A DNA stretch of 64,000 nt from Rhabdophis nuchalis (GCA_039707465.1 CM077643.1:376829919-376893918); one strand, 5' to 3'. Shown: positions 1 through 11,091, numbered from the stretch's first letter. Notes: generated from the sequence alone by a model not told the origin. Numbers and translations are program-made.

Positions 1-1028
1 GGAGGGTAGCTCATTCCGAATCCGAGTGATTTTCTCCTGCAGATAAATCCCAAATTCCTCTGCTCGCCCTTGTAGAGGGGCTTCCCGCGGCCTCTGGTGA
101 AGGAGGGAGCGGGTCACCCCAAACAGGGCGGCAGGGTGATTATCTGCGGATGCAATTAGGGTGGCACAATACTCACGTTTGGCCACCTTTATCGCCACTA
201 AGTAAGCCCTAATATGGGTTCTCACTAGTGTTCGGTCGGCTTCGGAGCGAGAGGATCTCCATCTGCTCTCTAGGCGTCTCTTGTGGCATTTCATCCCCCG
301 GAGCTCCTCAGTAAACCAAGGAGCCTGGGTGATTCGTCGCCGCAAGAGAGGCCGCAAGGGCGCGACTCGGTCCAAGGCCCCCGCGGCCGCACTTAACCAT
401 GCGGCCACTAGGTCCTCAGTCGAGTCGCGGGGCAAGGTCACAGGAATTGGCCCAAGCTCCCTCTGGAACCTTTCCGGGTCCATTAGAAGCCTGGGGCGGA
501 ACCATATAGGAGTATCCGGTTCCGCCTCCCCGCGGTGAGGTGAAGCGATTGGAAAGTCCAGCCGGAGGAGAGCGTGATCTGTCCATGACAAGGGAGTGAT
601 GACTAAATCCCCTATTCCCAGATCACAACTCCACTGTCCCGAGACAAAGATCATATCCAGCGTGTTTCCCCCCTCGTGAGTGGGGCCTAAAACTACCTGG
701 GTCAGGTCCATGGCCGTCATGGAGGCCATGAACTCCCGAGCTGCTCCAGAGGCTTCGCCCGCCGACGGCAAGTTAAAGTCCCCCATGACTACCAGTCTGG
801 GGGTCTCAACTGCCGCCTCGGCTATCACCTCTAGGAGCTCGGGCAGGGCTGTTGTTGCATAGCGAGGAGCCAGGTATACAACTAACACGCCCAACTGCCT
901 CCCTAGGCCCCATCTCACGCAGAGAGATTCACATCCGGTTGTCTGAGGGACTGTGGTCTCCTTCGGCTCAAGACCTTCCTTTACGATAATCGCCACTCCC
1001 CCACCCCTCCCTAGGGCCCTAGGCTGAA
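1..1028 (-). mobile_element. L2-clade LINE fragment (5' part), cut by window edge
   Basis: Matches the endonuclease to pre-RT part of the LINE at 3400-4270 and 9974-10130 in the same order. The minus-strand translation is interrupted. It ends at about 1028, where an unrelated SINE-bearing segment begins. Confidence 0.8.
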
Positions 1029-1074
1029 TAGAAGATGGTTAAATCAAGATTGGATTAAACCAATTTCAAATATT

Positions 1075-1310
1075 CACTATACTATAGCAATAGCACTTTG
1101 ACTTCTATATTGCTTCACAGTGCTTTACAGTCCTCTCTAAGTGCTTTACAGAGTCAGCACCTTGCCCCCAACAATCTGGGTCCTCATTTTACCCACCTTG
1201 GAAGGATGGAAGGCTTAAGCCTGGTGAGAATTGATCTGTTGAACTGCACCCAGCAGAAGTAGCTTGTAGTACTGCATTCTAACCACTGCATCACCATGGC
1301 TCATATTTTT
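1075..1310 (-). mobile_element. tRNA-derived SINE (minus strand)
   Basis: The minus strand reads gagccatggtgatgcagtgg (A box-like head), then a B box-like AGTTCAACAG, and a body ending in caatagcaatag-type sequence. The same body recurs on the plus strand at 28931-29062. The rest of 1311-1600 shows nothing recognisable. Confidence 0.65.
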
Positions 1311-2361
1311 CCATAGAGTGGAAAAACAAAAGTTTTGTCCTATTCAGGATATGAACAACCCCCAAGAAGCATTTCAATTTCTTAGTTGTGTTAGCAGAAG
1401 GCAATGATCCATCCACCAGTCAGCAAGCCTAGACTTTTCTTGGAACACATCATTCCTGGAATTGCTATTACTTTGATCTATCTCTTTTTCCCGTCCATCC
1501 AAAAGTCTACATGCATGAGCAGTCATGTCCCATGACAACTTAGAGAGGAAAAAAAGAAAATTACAAACTCCGGCAAAATAGAAATGCCAATCTTACTACT
1601 ACTACTAATAATAATAATAATTTTATTTTTAAACCGCACCCTCTCCCCACAGGGACCCGGGGCGGTGCACAGGCAGAATAAAAACAGTCAAAAAATACAT
1701 ACATTTCATAAAAAACAATTAAACCAACCCTGTGCTAAAAATTCGCTAAAAATGTGCTACCCCATTAAAAAACCCCAAAGACAGAGAGACTATCCTAGGC
1801 CGGCCAGACAGAAGAAGTGTGTTTTTAGCTTGAGACGGAAGGAGCGGAGGTCAGTGGTCATCCTGATATCGGGGGGAAGGTCGTTCCAGAGGGCCGGGCC
1901 CGCCACAGAGAGAGCCCTTCCCCTGGGAGTCGCCCGCTGACAGAGTCTAGTGGACGGCACCCGGAGAAGTCCCTCTCTGTGGGAGCGGATCGGCCGTGAG
2001 GATGTATGGGGCAGGATCCGATCCCGCAGATAGCTAGGTCCCGAGCCATGGAGCGCTTTAAAGATGATGACTAACACCTTGAAGCGCACCCGGAAGACGA
2101 CAGGTAGCCAGTGCAGCTCGCGCAAGAGCGGTGTAATGTGGGTCGACCTAGTGGTCCCCATAATTGCTCGCGCGGCTGCATTCTGGACTAGCTGAAGCCT
2201 CCGGGTGCACCTCAAGGGGAGCCCCATGTAGAGAGAGTTGCAATAGTCCAGTCGGGATGTCACGAGAGCATGAGTGACTGTGCGAAGGGCGTCCCGATCC
2301 AATAGGGGGCGCAATTGGCGAACCAGGCGAACCTGGTAAAACGCCCTCCTGGCCACGGCTG

Positions 2362-4269
2362 TCACTTGATCTTCCATGGACAGCCGGGTATCCAGGAGGA
2401 CACCCAAATTGCGCGCCCCATCCACAGGGGCAAGTGTTCGCCCCCTATGGCCAGCGATGGAGTGAGCTGGTTGAATCGGGCAGCCGGAAACCACAGCCAC
2501 TCGGTCTTCGTCGGGTTGAGTCTGAGTCCGTTCCTTCCCATCCAGATCCGTACGGCTTCCAGGCACTGGCACATCACCGCTACGGCATCGTTGGGGTGGT
2601 TTGGGGTGGAAATATACAACTGAGTATCATCAGCGTAAAGATGGTACTCCACCCCAAAACCACGGATGATCTCACCCAGCGGCTTCATGTATGTGTTGAA
2701 CAGGAGAGGCGAGAGGACCGACCCCTGAGGCACCCCACATGTGAGGGGTCTCGGGGTCGACCTCTGCTCCCCTGCCAACACAAATTGCGATCGGCCAGAG
2801 AGGTAGGAGGAGAACCACCGTAAAACGGTGCCTCCCACCCCCAACCCCCCCAGCCGATGCAATAGGATACCATGGTCGATGGTATCGAAAGCCGCTGAGA
2901 GGTCTAATAGGACCAGGATGGAGGAACATCCCCCATCTCTGGCCCTCCAGAGATCATCTACCAACGCGACCAATGCCGTCTCGGTGCTATGCCCGGGCCG
3001 AAAGCCGGACTGGCGCGGATCTAGATACTCAATTTCCTCCAGGTGACGGGGAAACTGTTGTGCCACCACACTCTCGACAACCTTCGCCAAAAAGGGAAGG
3101 TTGGAGACTGGACGATAGTTGTTTAAAAGAGCTGGGTCCAAAGAGGGCTTCTTAAGGAGGGGCCTCACCATAGCTTCTTTTAGGGAAGCAGGCAAGGAAC
3201 CCTCACTTAAGGATGCGTTGACAACCTCTTGGAGCCAGCCTCGTGTCACCTCCCAGGATGCCAGTACAAGCCAGGAGGGACACGGGTCCAATAAACATGT
3301 GGTGGCTCGCAGTCGCCCACGTAACCTGTCCATATCTTCGGAAGTAACGGAGTCAAACTCCTCCCAAACAAGATCTCTCTCGTGGCATCCCACTGGACCA
3401 AGAATGGGGGCTAGCTCATTCTGTATCTGAGCGGTTTTCTCCTGCAGAAAAGTCACAAATTCCTCTGCTCTACCCTGTAGTGGGGCTTCCCGCTCCCTCT
3501 GTTGAAGGAGGGAGCGGGTCACCCTAAACAGGGCGGCAGGGCGGTTTTCTGCGGATGCTATGAGAGTAGCACAATGATGACGTTTGGCCACTCTCAGCGC
3601 CACAATGTAAGTCCGTAAATGGGCTCTTACCTGTGTCCGGTCAGATTCAGAACGGCTAGCCCTCCATCTTCTCTCTAGGCATCTCTTGCGGCGCTTCATC
3701 ACCCGCAGCTCCTCAGTGAACCAAGGAGCTAGGGTGGTTCGCTGCCGCAAGAGAGGCCGCAAGGGCGCGACCCGATCCAAGGCTCCCACGGCAGCAGAGT
3801 TCCATGCGGCCGTGAGGTCCTCCATCGGGGCGCGGGTCAGGGATACAGGAAATGGCCCAAGCGCTGTCTGGAACCCATCCGGGTCCATCAAGCGCCTGGG
3901 GCGGTACCAGATTGGTAACTCTGGTTCCGCCTCCCCGCGGAGGGGAGCAGCGGTCGGAAAGTCGAGCCGGAGAAGTGAGTGGTCTGACCATGACAAGGGT
4001 GTGATGACTATATCCCCTATACCCAGATCACTCTTCCATTGGCCTGAGACAAAGATGAGATCCGGCGTATGTCCACCCTCGTGGGTGGGGCCCTGAATTA
4101 CTTGGGTCAGGTCCATGGCCATCATGGAAGCCATGAACTCCCGAGCTGCCCCGGATGATTCGCCCAACGATGGCAGATTAAAGTCCCCCATGACTAAAAG
4201 TCTGGGGGTCTCCACTGCCACCGTAGCGATCACCTCCAGGAGCTCGGGCAGGGCTGCTGCTACATAGCG
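2362..4269 (-). pseudogene. L2-clade LINE ORF2, endonuclease/reverse transcriptase part
   Basis: Open from the chromovirus junction to about 2430, then out of frame. Seen: LLVMGDFNLP, GPTHEGGHTPDLIF, WSDHSLLRL (endonuclease), YRPVSNLPFLAKV, LDLSAAFDTIDH, GVPQGSVLSPLLF and YHLYADDTQLY (reverse transcriptase). The C-terminal zinc-less tail continues in another frame from about 2420 to 1790. Confidence 0.85.
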
Positions 4270-4274
4270 GGGAG

Positions 4275-4639
4275 TGTCAGGCCTGTTTCTTCGTTGACTC
4301 AGGAAAGATCACACTTAGACATTATTTTGAAATGTTAAGGCTACTTTTACTAAGTTACGAGAGCGTACAGACCAAGTAAAGCTGAGAATGAATAGTTTAG
4401 GCGCGAACAGAAAGTATTAAGCTTAAGCCCATCCCAATCCCCAAACCCCCCCTGTGCATTGTCCAATATGCAGCCATCTCCAACATCAGGTGGGCAGGTC
4501 TTCACCATCCTGGAATGCAGGTCCGTTAGCAGGAGATAACACGAAACATCAACATTGTCCACCAGCAGAACACATTCACCCCAAACCCCCCACCCTCCCC
4601 GTTTCCATGGCAGCGAAGCCAGAAATAGCGAGACTGACA
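4275..4639 (-). repeat. 3' LTR of the chromovirus
   Basis: 365 bp. By eye it is identical to the copy at 9604-9968. Together with the GGGAG duplication it defines the insertion. Confidence 0.93.
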
Positions 4640-4653
4640 TCCGGACCTCCTCC
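4640..4653 (-). other. Polypurine tract of the chromovirus
   Basis: In element orientation GGAGGAGGTCCGGA directly precedes the 3' LTR, the expected site for plus-strand priming. It is short and interrupted by TCC, so confidence is moderate. Confidence 0.55.
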
Positions 4654-4754
4654 AGGAACAGCGGGAAATCTAGGGCAGCAATAGGCATACGAGGGGCTAC
4701 ACCTGAAAGAGAAGAAGGGAGAGACAAAACAACGGAGAGGAGAAAGAAAAAGAG

Positions 4755-7700
4755 TCAAGGTTTGTGTGGATACTTGGCATAAAACTGGCGTACCAGTTTA
4801 GGAGCTTTGAGATGCTCCCTATCCACCCATTCGTTGTGAGAAGGGGGGAAATCTTTCCACATGACTAGGAACTGAGTTTTATTTCTGCGAATCCTGGAGT
4901 CCAAAATGTCCCGCACCTCGTAATGATGATGACAATCCACCAAGGTAGGCGTAGGAGCATCAGGCAATCTTTTGCGGAGATGAGAGGTACGAGCAGGTTT
5001 CAGTAAGTGAACATGGAATACAGGGTACAGCCGCCGATAGGTCTTGGGGAGATCCAAACGGACCGACACAGAGCTGATAATTTTGGTGATCGTGAAAGGT
5101 CCAATAAATTTGGGACCCAGCTTCTTGCATTTTTGGGGGCTATCCAAATTTTTGGTAGATACATAAACCTGATCACCAACTTTATAGGAGGGAGGTACTG
5201 CCCGTTTCTTATCAGCGTACAATTTGTGCGAGTCATGGGCATCGTTTAAAGTTTTCCGGAGAAGCGGCCAAACAGAAGATAATCGAGAGGACCATTCAGA
5301 TAGAGAGGGAACTGTCGCCGAGACGTGAGGCAGTTCGGGCATGGGTACAAAGTCCTGTCCGTAGATGATTTTAAAGGGGGTCATATTCGTACTGGAGTGA
5401 ACAGAGTTATTATACGCAACTTCGGCGTGTATGAGAAGATCAGCCCAATCATCTTGCTGGAAATTAATAAAACAGCGTAAGTACTGTTCGAGGACGGAAT
5501 TAACCCTCTCACAAGATCCATTCGTCTGAGGGTGGTAGGCGGAGCTTAAGCTTTGGGCGGAGCCAATTAGTCTCAGAAACTCCTTCCAAAAATGGGAAGT
5601 AAATTGGGTTCCTCTATCGGAGATGATGCGTTGCGGGACTCCATGAAAACGATAGATATGGGAAACGAAAAGTCTAGCCAGAGATTTGGAAGAAGGAATC
5701 TTAGTACAGGGGACAAAATGAACTTGTTTAGAAAAAAGATCGGTAACTACCCAGATAACGGTATAACCCTGACTGGGTGGAAGATCAACTATAAAGTCCA
5801 TTGAAATTTCCTTCCAAGGCCTTTCCGGGGTAGCCACAGACTGGAGAAGACCCTGTGGCTTACCCGGCGCACGTTTTGAGGCCGCACATACAGGGCAACT
5901 GGCAATATACGATTCAACATCTTTCTTCATTGATGGCCACCAGAACTGTCTCTTGATAAGATGAATAGTTTTAACGAAACCGAAATGACCAGCCAAACGT
6001 GAGTCGTGTGCTCGTTGCAAGACAAAAGGACGTAATGTAGCAGGAACATATATTTTAGAACCAATCCAAGGAAGATCGTCTCTGGTAGTACAATCACCAG
6101 AATGAGCCGAATACCAATCATCAGTAAGTAATTCATCCTTAATACGAGCAATTAGGTCAGCAGGTGGAGTCGTCTGGACAGTAGTTTGGGCTATATTAGA
6201 TACTGGAGTAGCAGGTAAGGTGAGTGGCATTATCGGTTGTACAATGGTGAGCTTAGATACATCATATTGAGGCAATCTGGAAAGTGCATCAGCCATAAAA
6301 TTTTTCCCCCCAGGAATGTATTTGAGGTGGAAATTGAAACGATGGAAATAATGAGACCAACGAAGTTGCCTTGGGGACAATTTCCGAGAAGAGGTAAGAG
6401 CTTCCAAATTTTTATGGTCCGTCCAGACCTCGAAAGGATGTGGGGCACCCTCAAGAAAATGTCGCCAAGTCATGAGAGCCCACCGAACAGCAAAAGCCTC
6501 CTTTTCCCAAATCGCCCAACCGCGTTCGGACGCAGTGAGTTTCCGAGATGTGTAAGCACAGGGTTGTAATTGGCCATGTTGATTGAGTTGTAACAGGACT
6601 GCGCCTACCGCGACATCACTAGCATCCGCCTGAATCACAAATGGGGAATTCACATCTGGGTGTTTAAGAACAGGCTCAGCCGCAAACAACCGTTTAAGCT
6701 TTTCGAAAGCGGCCTGACATTCCATCGTCCATTTGAGAGGGGTTCCAGGACGAGATTTGCCTTCGCCTTTTGTTTTCAGAAGGTTTGTAATGGGCAAGGC
6801 AATATCAGCGAATGACGGAATAAATTGGCGGTAAAAATTCGCAAATCCTAAAAAACTTTGCAATTGTTTACGGGTACGGGGAGGGGCCCACTCCGTCACT
6901 GCCTTGACTTTAGCAGGATCCATTTCAACTCCCTCAGAGGAGATACGGTAACCCAAATAGTCAATTCTTTCCTGGTGAAACTCACACTTAGAGAGTTTGG
7001 CATAAAGTTCAGCGGAACGCAACTTATTTAATACGGAGCGCACTAGTTTAACGTGCTCGTCGTGGGTTTGCGAGTAGACGACGATGTCATCAATGTAAAC
7101 AATTACTCCCTTGTAAAGGTGCTCGTGGAGAACCTCATTGATCAGTTGCATAAACACTGAAGGGGCACCTTGAAGACCGAAAGGGAGGACTTTGAACTGG
7201 AAACATCCGAGTGGACAGTTAAAAGCTGTCTTCCATTCGTCCCCCTCTTTGATCCTGACCCTGTAATATGCTTCACGTAAGTCCAGCTTCGTAAAAATCT
7301 TACCGGTAGCCAGGTGAGCAAGCATGTCCTTCATGAGCGGAAGGGGGTAAATATTGTGTTCACAAATGGTGTTGAGATATGAATAGTCCTGTATTAATCT
7401 TAGAGTGCCATCTTTCTTTTCTCTAAACATAACTGGTGCAGCTACACGGGGCCTAGCTGGTTCAATGAAACCCCTTTGAAGGTTTTTATCGATGAATTTA
7501 CGTAATTCCTCCATCTCCCGTGGGGTCATTGAATACATACGAGGTTTGGGTAATTGAACCCCAGGAAGAAAATCAATTGAACAGTCAGTAGCCCTATGAG
7601 GAGGAAAGGAATCACAAGATCTTTCACTGAAAGCATCCTTTAGGTCCCAATATTCTTTGGGAATTTTCTCCTCACCTGGTATGACCTCGGGTGATGGGAA

Positions 7701-9566
7701 ATCCAATAAATGCGCAGCAGATTCAATATGGGGGGGTGGCTGATGGCGCGGGGGTTGATCAGTTCCTGATGGAAGAGAGGTATCTTCCGGGAGGGATAAA
7801 GGAATGCGCACCCAACCTTCCTTCCAGTTTATCAGAGGATTCCATTTTCGAAGCCAATTGACCCCCAAAATTACAGCATTATCGGCAATGGCAGTTACAA
7901 TAAAGTTGATGGTCTCAGTATGGCCTGTGCCTATAGAAACATGAATTGGTTCGGTGATAAAAGATGCTGGGGCTCCCCCAGCTACAGAACCATCCATTTG
8001 GCAAAAGGCTATGGGAGTTTTCAGGGTCTTAAGGTGAAAACCCATCGAAGACACGATGTCTTGGCTTATGAGACATTTTGAACACCCAGAATCAATGAGA
8101 GCCTGCACATCGCATGTACGACCAGTAGATGGAGCTAAAAGCTTTAAATTAATATAAAGGGGCCCGGAGCGATGACTCACCAGATTGTCGTCAGAAGAGT
8201 CTGAAGACGCCTCCCAATCGTCAGGGCCAGCAGCGGGCTGGTCAGCAGAGAGGTTGATGGGCTCCACCCCACTCATAGCCGGTTTGGCGCGCACAGTTGG
8301 CGTTCTAGGTTGTTTCCGGTCCAAGAAAGAAAGTGGGCGTGGAGGTGGTTTTGATCGGCATTTGTCTGCCCAGTGCCCCTCCTTCCCACAGCGATAACAG
8401 CTGCCCGAACGAGGCTGGGTTGTTCTCCCCTCCCCCTTTTGCATGCGTTTCTCCCTCGCAGGGGGGTGAGATTTGGGGCTATCTTCCTGTGCTTTTTTCT
8501 CCAAGCGGACCGGATCCTGCAAGTGGGCATGATCCAATTCGACATCCGAAGCTAGATCTATCCAGTCATTCAAAGTTTCGGGGCGAAATCTGTTCACACA
8601 TGTTTGATAAATATCTTTATTCAGCCCTTCAATATAAATGTCCATTAGGGCTTGTTCACTATAACCGATCATAAACACAGATAGCTCCTGGAAAATTTGC
8701 GTGTAAGCCTGAATAGACATGTCCCCCTGCTGCAAACTTTTTAGTTTCATTTTTGCTTTCCTCTCAACACGGGGGTCTTCAAAACGCCTTCTAAGAGCAT
8801 TCATGAAACGATCGAAATCGCGTAGTGCCGGTGAACGACAATTATGTAATGAAACTAGCCAATTAGAAGCTTGATCTTCTAGGGTCATAGATACAATTCT
8901 GATTTTGATTTCATCGTCCAAATCAGCTGCGTAAAACTGCATGTAATTATCAACGTGAATTAGAAAAAACGCCAGTTTGTCGGCACTTCCGTTGTATTTC
9001 ACACCCAAAGGAGGCAGTTTTGCAAGTCGGCGGGGGTTAATGGGGTTGGCTTCCCTTCCAGCCTGAGGGGTGGGGGAGGGAGTTGCTCTCCTGCTTTGCC
9101 TGGCAGAAGCTGCCTCTCTTCGCAATTCCCTGCCGGCCTGAGGAGGGGGGGATGGTGTTGAAACCCTGCTTCGTCTGCCCGGAGCTGCCTGTGAACCTCT
9201 TGGCTGTGGGCGATCCGCCTCCCTCCCCCAGATTTTTTCCAGGGCTAAATTTTTCTCATCTGCCTGACGGAGTAGGTCCTGAGCCATCTCCCTTAGTTCC
9301 CGTTCTTCTCTTAGGAGCTCCGGAATGACTTTCTTTGGGGAAATTCGACGCCTGGAGACGTTTACCCCACTCATTCCAACCCCTTCAGACCAACGTTTAG
9401 GTTTGACTGATTCTTCAGCAGGCAGATTTAGATCTAGGCCAGCCAAACCTTCCATCACTGACCTGATCCCTTCAGATTGAGCAGGAGGATGCGATGCTTC
9501 AGCTCCCAAAATGGTTTCAGGCAGGACCTCCACCAACGGAGGCTCCTCTTGTGAAGGGTCCGTCAT
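4755..9566 (-). CDS. Chromovirus Gag-Pol polyprotein (single frame, 1603 aa)
   Basis: One uninterrupted frame. Order seen: a Pro/Arg-rich N-terminus; a capsid-like region (about 185-350); a CCHC zinc knuckle CYRCGKEGHWADKC (about 390-403); a retropepsin-like protease at DSGCSK (Asp about 492); reverse transcriptase with LDLREAYY and YIDD (about 824-827); RNase H starting QADASDVAVG; integrase with an HHCC finger and a D,D(35)E core (about Asp1257, Asp1317, Glu1353); and a C-terminal chromodomain (about 1549-1600, YEVRDILDSR...FLVMWKDF). Fusion of Gag and Pol in one frame with a chromodomain fits the Tf1/sushi group of vertebrate chromoviruses. All catalytic residues I can check are present. 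It would act through cytoplasmic particles and nuclear integration, the chromodomain directing target choice (family knowledge). Confidence 0.95.
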   Translation of the reverse strand: MTDPSQEEPPLVEVLPETILGAEASHPPAQSEGIRSVMEGLAGLDLNLPAEESVKPKRWSEGVGMSGVNVSRRRISPKKVIPELLREERELREMAQDLLRQADEKNLALEKIWGREADRPQPRGSQAAPGRRSRVSTPSPPPQAGRELRREAASARQSRRATPSPTPQAGREANPINPRRLAKLPPLGVKYNGSADKLAFFLIHVDNYMQFYAADLDDEIKIRIVSMTLEDQASNWLVSLHNCRSPALRDFDRFMNALRRRFEDPRVERKAKMKLKSLQQGDMSIQAYTQIFQELSVFMIGYSEQALMDIYIEGLNKDIYQTCVNRFRPETLNDWIDLASDVELDHAHLQDPVRLEKKAQEDSPKSHPPAREKRMQKGEGRTTQPRSGSCYRCGKEGHWADKCRSKPPPRPLSFLDRKQPRTPTVRAKPAMSGVEPINLSADQPAAGPDDWEASSDSSDDNLVSHRSGPLYINLKLLAPSTGRTCDVQALIDSGCSKCLISQDIVSSMGFHLKTLKTPIAFCQMDGSVAGGAPASFITEPIHVSIGTGHTETINFIVTAIADNAVILGVNWLRKWNPLINWKEGWVRIPLSLPEDTSLPSGTDQPPRHQPPPHIESAAHLLDFPSPEVIPGEEKIPKEYWDLKDAFSERSCDSFPPHRATDCSIDFLPGVQLPKPRMYSMTPREMEELRKFIDKNLQRGFIEPARPRVAAPVMFREKKDGTLRLIQDYSYLNTICEHNIYPLPLMKDMLAHLATGKIFTKLDLREAYYRVRIKEGDEWKTAFNCPLGCFQFKVLPFGLQGAPSVFMQLINEVLHEHLYKGVIVYIDDIVVYSQTHDEHVKLVRSVLNKLRSAELYAKLSKCEFHQERIDYLGYRISSEGVEMDPAKVKAVTEWAPPRTRKQLQSFLGFANFYRQFIPSFADIALPITNLLKTKGEGKSRPGTPLKWTMECQAAFEKLKRLFAAEPVLKHPDVNSPFVIQADASDVAVGAVLLQLNQHGQLQPCAYTSRKLTASERGWAIWEKEAFAVRWALMTWRHFLEGAPHPFEVWTDHKNLEALTSSRKLSPRQLRWSHYFHRFNFHLKYIPGGKNFMADALSRLPQYDVSKLTIVQPIMPLTLPATPVSNIAQTTVQTTPPADLIARIKDELLTDDWYSAHSGDCTTRDDLPWIGSKIYVPATLRPFVLQRAHDSRLAGHFGFVKTIHLIKRQFWWPSMKKDVESYIASCPVCAASKRAPGKPQGLLQSVATPERPWKEISMDFIVDLPPSQGYTVIWVVTDLFSKQVHFVPCTKIPSSKSLARLFVSHIYRFHGVPQRIISDRGTQFTSHFWKEFLRLIGSAQSLSSAYHPQTNGSCERVNSVLEQYLRCFINFQQDDWADLLIHAEVAYNNSVHSSTNMTPFKIIYGQDFVPMPELPHVSATVPSLSEWSSRLSSVWPLLRKTLNDAHDSHKLYADKKRAVPPSYKVGDQVYVSTKNLDSPQKCKKLGPKFIGPFTITKIISSVSVRLDLPKTYRRLYPVFHVHLLKPARTSHLRKRLPDAPTPTLVDCHHHYEVRDILDSRIRRNKTQFLVMWKDFPPSHNEWVDREHLKAPKLVRQFYAKYPHKP

Positions 9567-9590
9567 CAGGGCAGGTTTTTGGTTTTGTTG

Positions 9591-9601
9591 ATTCTCAGCT
9601 T
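9591..9601 (-). other. Self-priming primer-binding site of the chromovirus
   Basis: In element orientation AAGCTGAGAAT starts two bases after the 5' LTR. It does not resemble a tRNA 3' end (no TGG). It is perfectly complementary over 11 nt to ATTCTCAGCTT inside the LTR (9708-9718), which lies where the transcript should start. This is the self-priming arrangement known for Tf1 and proposed for sushi elements. Confidence 0.75.
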
Positions 9602-9603
9602 AA

Positions 9604-9968
9604 TGTCAGGCCTGTTTCTTCGTTGACTCAGGAAAGATCACACTTAGACATTATTTTGAAATGTTAAGGCTACTTTTACTAAGTTACGAGAGCGTACAGA
9701 CCAAGTAAAGCTGAGAATGAATAGTTTAGGCGCGAACAGAAAGTATTAAGCTTAAGCCCATCCCAATCCCCAAACCCCCCCTGTGCATTGTCCAATATGC
9801 AGCCATCTCCAACATCAGGTGGGCAGGTCTTCACCATCCTGGAATGCAGGTCCGTTAGCAGGAGATAACACGAAACATCAACATTGTCCACCAGCAGAAC
9901 ACATTCACCCCAAACCCCCCACCCTCCCCGTTTCCATGGCAGCGAAGCCAGAAATAGCGAGACTGACA
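9604..9968 (-). repeat. 5' LTR of the chromovirus
   Basis: 365 bp, TGTCAG...CTGACA. In element orientation a TATA-like TTAATACTT lies about 31 nt before the A at 9718. ATTCTCAGCTT begins at that A and is the segment complementary to the primer site, so transcription probably starts at or near 9718 (inference). Confidence 0.93.
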
Positions 9969-9976
9969 GGGAGCCA

Positions 9977-10430
9977 GGTATACAACCAGCAAGCCCAACT
10001 GCCTCCCTAGGCCCCACTTCACGCAGAGGGACTCACAGCCGGTAGTCTGAGGCACAATGGTCTCTCTCGGCTCAAGGCCTTCCTTAATAATGACCGCTAC
10101 CCCACCACCCCTGCCTAGGGCCCGCGGCTGATGAAATGCGCGGTAACCTGGCGGGCACATTTCAACGAGGGGAAGTCCTCCCTCGTGGCCCAGCCAGGTT
10201 TCCGCAATTCCTACCAGGTCCGGCTCCCCCTCTGACACAAGGTCATGAACGAGGGGGGCTTTGTTGACCACGGACCTGGCGTTGCAGAACATCAGCCGCA
10301 GGCCCTGGCTCTGTATTCCCTGACCACCTAGCCTGCGGGGGTTGCGGCACCCAACCGTTTGTAGCCAACGGCTACGTACCACCAACCGGGAGGATGGAAT
10401 TTGTCTCCCCTCGGCCCTGCCCCTCCCCAC
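9977..10430 (-). pseudogene. L2-clade LINE ORF2, N-terminal endonuclease part
   Basis: An open frame from an ATG at 10430 includes SQGLRLMFCNARSVVNK, DLVGIAETWLG and LGRGGGVAVIIK, the first half of an APE-like endonuclease. Its frame runs into the chromovirus LTR at 9968, so the LINE gene is disrupted there. The rest of the endonuclease is at 4233 and below. Confidence 0.8.
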
Positions 10431-10440
10431 ACTTACTTCT

Positions 10441-11083
10441 ACTGAAGTTAGAAGTTTCAGCCAGCAGGACAGTTTCTAACAAAATGTAGAATAAAATCAA
10501 ACTGAATTATCCAACAACAGAGCAAACATATTAACCATTTAAATTTCATCTTATCTCTGGGCTATTGAACAGAACTCTGAATTGGAATCTTGTACCCTGA
10601 AACTCTTGAGACCACAATATTACGGCTAGAATCTAATTCCTTTTGGGACCATAGATCTTGCATAATGATGACACAACAGCTCCCCTCAGGATATGACATG
10701 CAATAAGAAGATGATCATGTTCAGAAGAAATTCTGAACATAATCATTTAAGGAAGAAAGGGTGGGGGTGGGGGAGAGAAATGAAGAAGCAAGCTGTCCTT
10801 GTACTTCTAATAAGCTTCAAAGGATTTATGTCTGCCCTCTGTATCCCTAGTAGCCACCAGAATCCATAAGTAGTCCCTACTGTCACCGGCTCAGGGCAAT
10901 TTAATGTCTTTTTCCCACTCAGGACCCAGTTGTGTCAATCTTCCATTTTAATCTCCCACAATATCCTTTACATGTCATCACTGTGGCAGTGTGGGAAACG
11001 AAATGACAACAATCAGACTGGAACACTGTTGTTTCTCGCCACTGCTGCCGAGACTGTCCATGACCAGAAGTCAGGGGCCCTGT
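10441..11083. other. Intron 8 of EPHX2, no recognised feature
   Basis: AT-rich unique-looking sequence with short frames only. I saw no EPHX2 exon and no repeat I can name. Confidence 0.5.
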
Positions 11084-11091
11084 GCCTAGAA

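Larger units (their letters stand above)
4275..9968 (-). mobile_element. Complete Tf1/sushi-type chromovirus (Ty3/Gypsy LTR retrotransposon)
   Basis: A 5.7-kb element on the minus strand is bounded by two 365-bp LTRs (TGTCAG...CTGACA) and flanked by the 5-bp target duplication GGGAG (4270-4274 and 9969-9973). It carries one long Gag-Pol frame with a C-terminal chromodomain, a primer site that pairs with the LTR, and a purine-rich tract before the 3' LTR. It sits inside an L2-clade LINE, whose sequence resumes exactly at the duplication. The LTRs read as identical and the frame is open, so the insertion must be recent. Confidence 0.96.
1603..10440 (-). mobile_element. L2-clade LINE, near full length, split by the chromovirus
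   Basis: Minus-strand LINE in two parts: 9974-10440 (5' side) and 1603-4274 (3' side, ending in an (ATT)n-type tail at about 1603-1625). The two parts join across the GGGAG duplication of the chromovirus. The coding region has an APE-type endonuclease (CNARSVVNK, AETWLG, GDFNLP, WSDHS) and a reverse transcriptase (YHLYADDTQLY). Near 2430 one base is missing relative to the related copy at 29.2-30.6 kb, which moves the C-terminus into another frame (1790-2572 frame, ending FFCLAGLG). It is probably dead. Confidence 0.85.

Noticed and set aside
281..538. Plus-strand frames in 281-862, 2315-4096, 5000-9328 and 39866-43263
   Set aside because: Antisense shadows of LINE and chromovirus genes on the minus strand.
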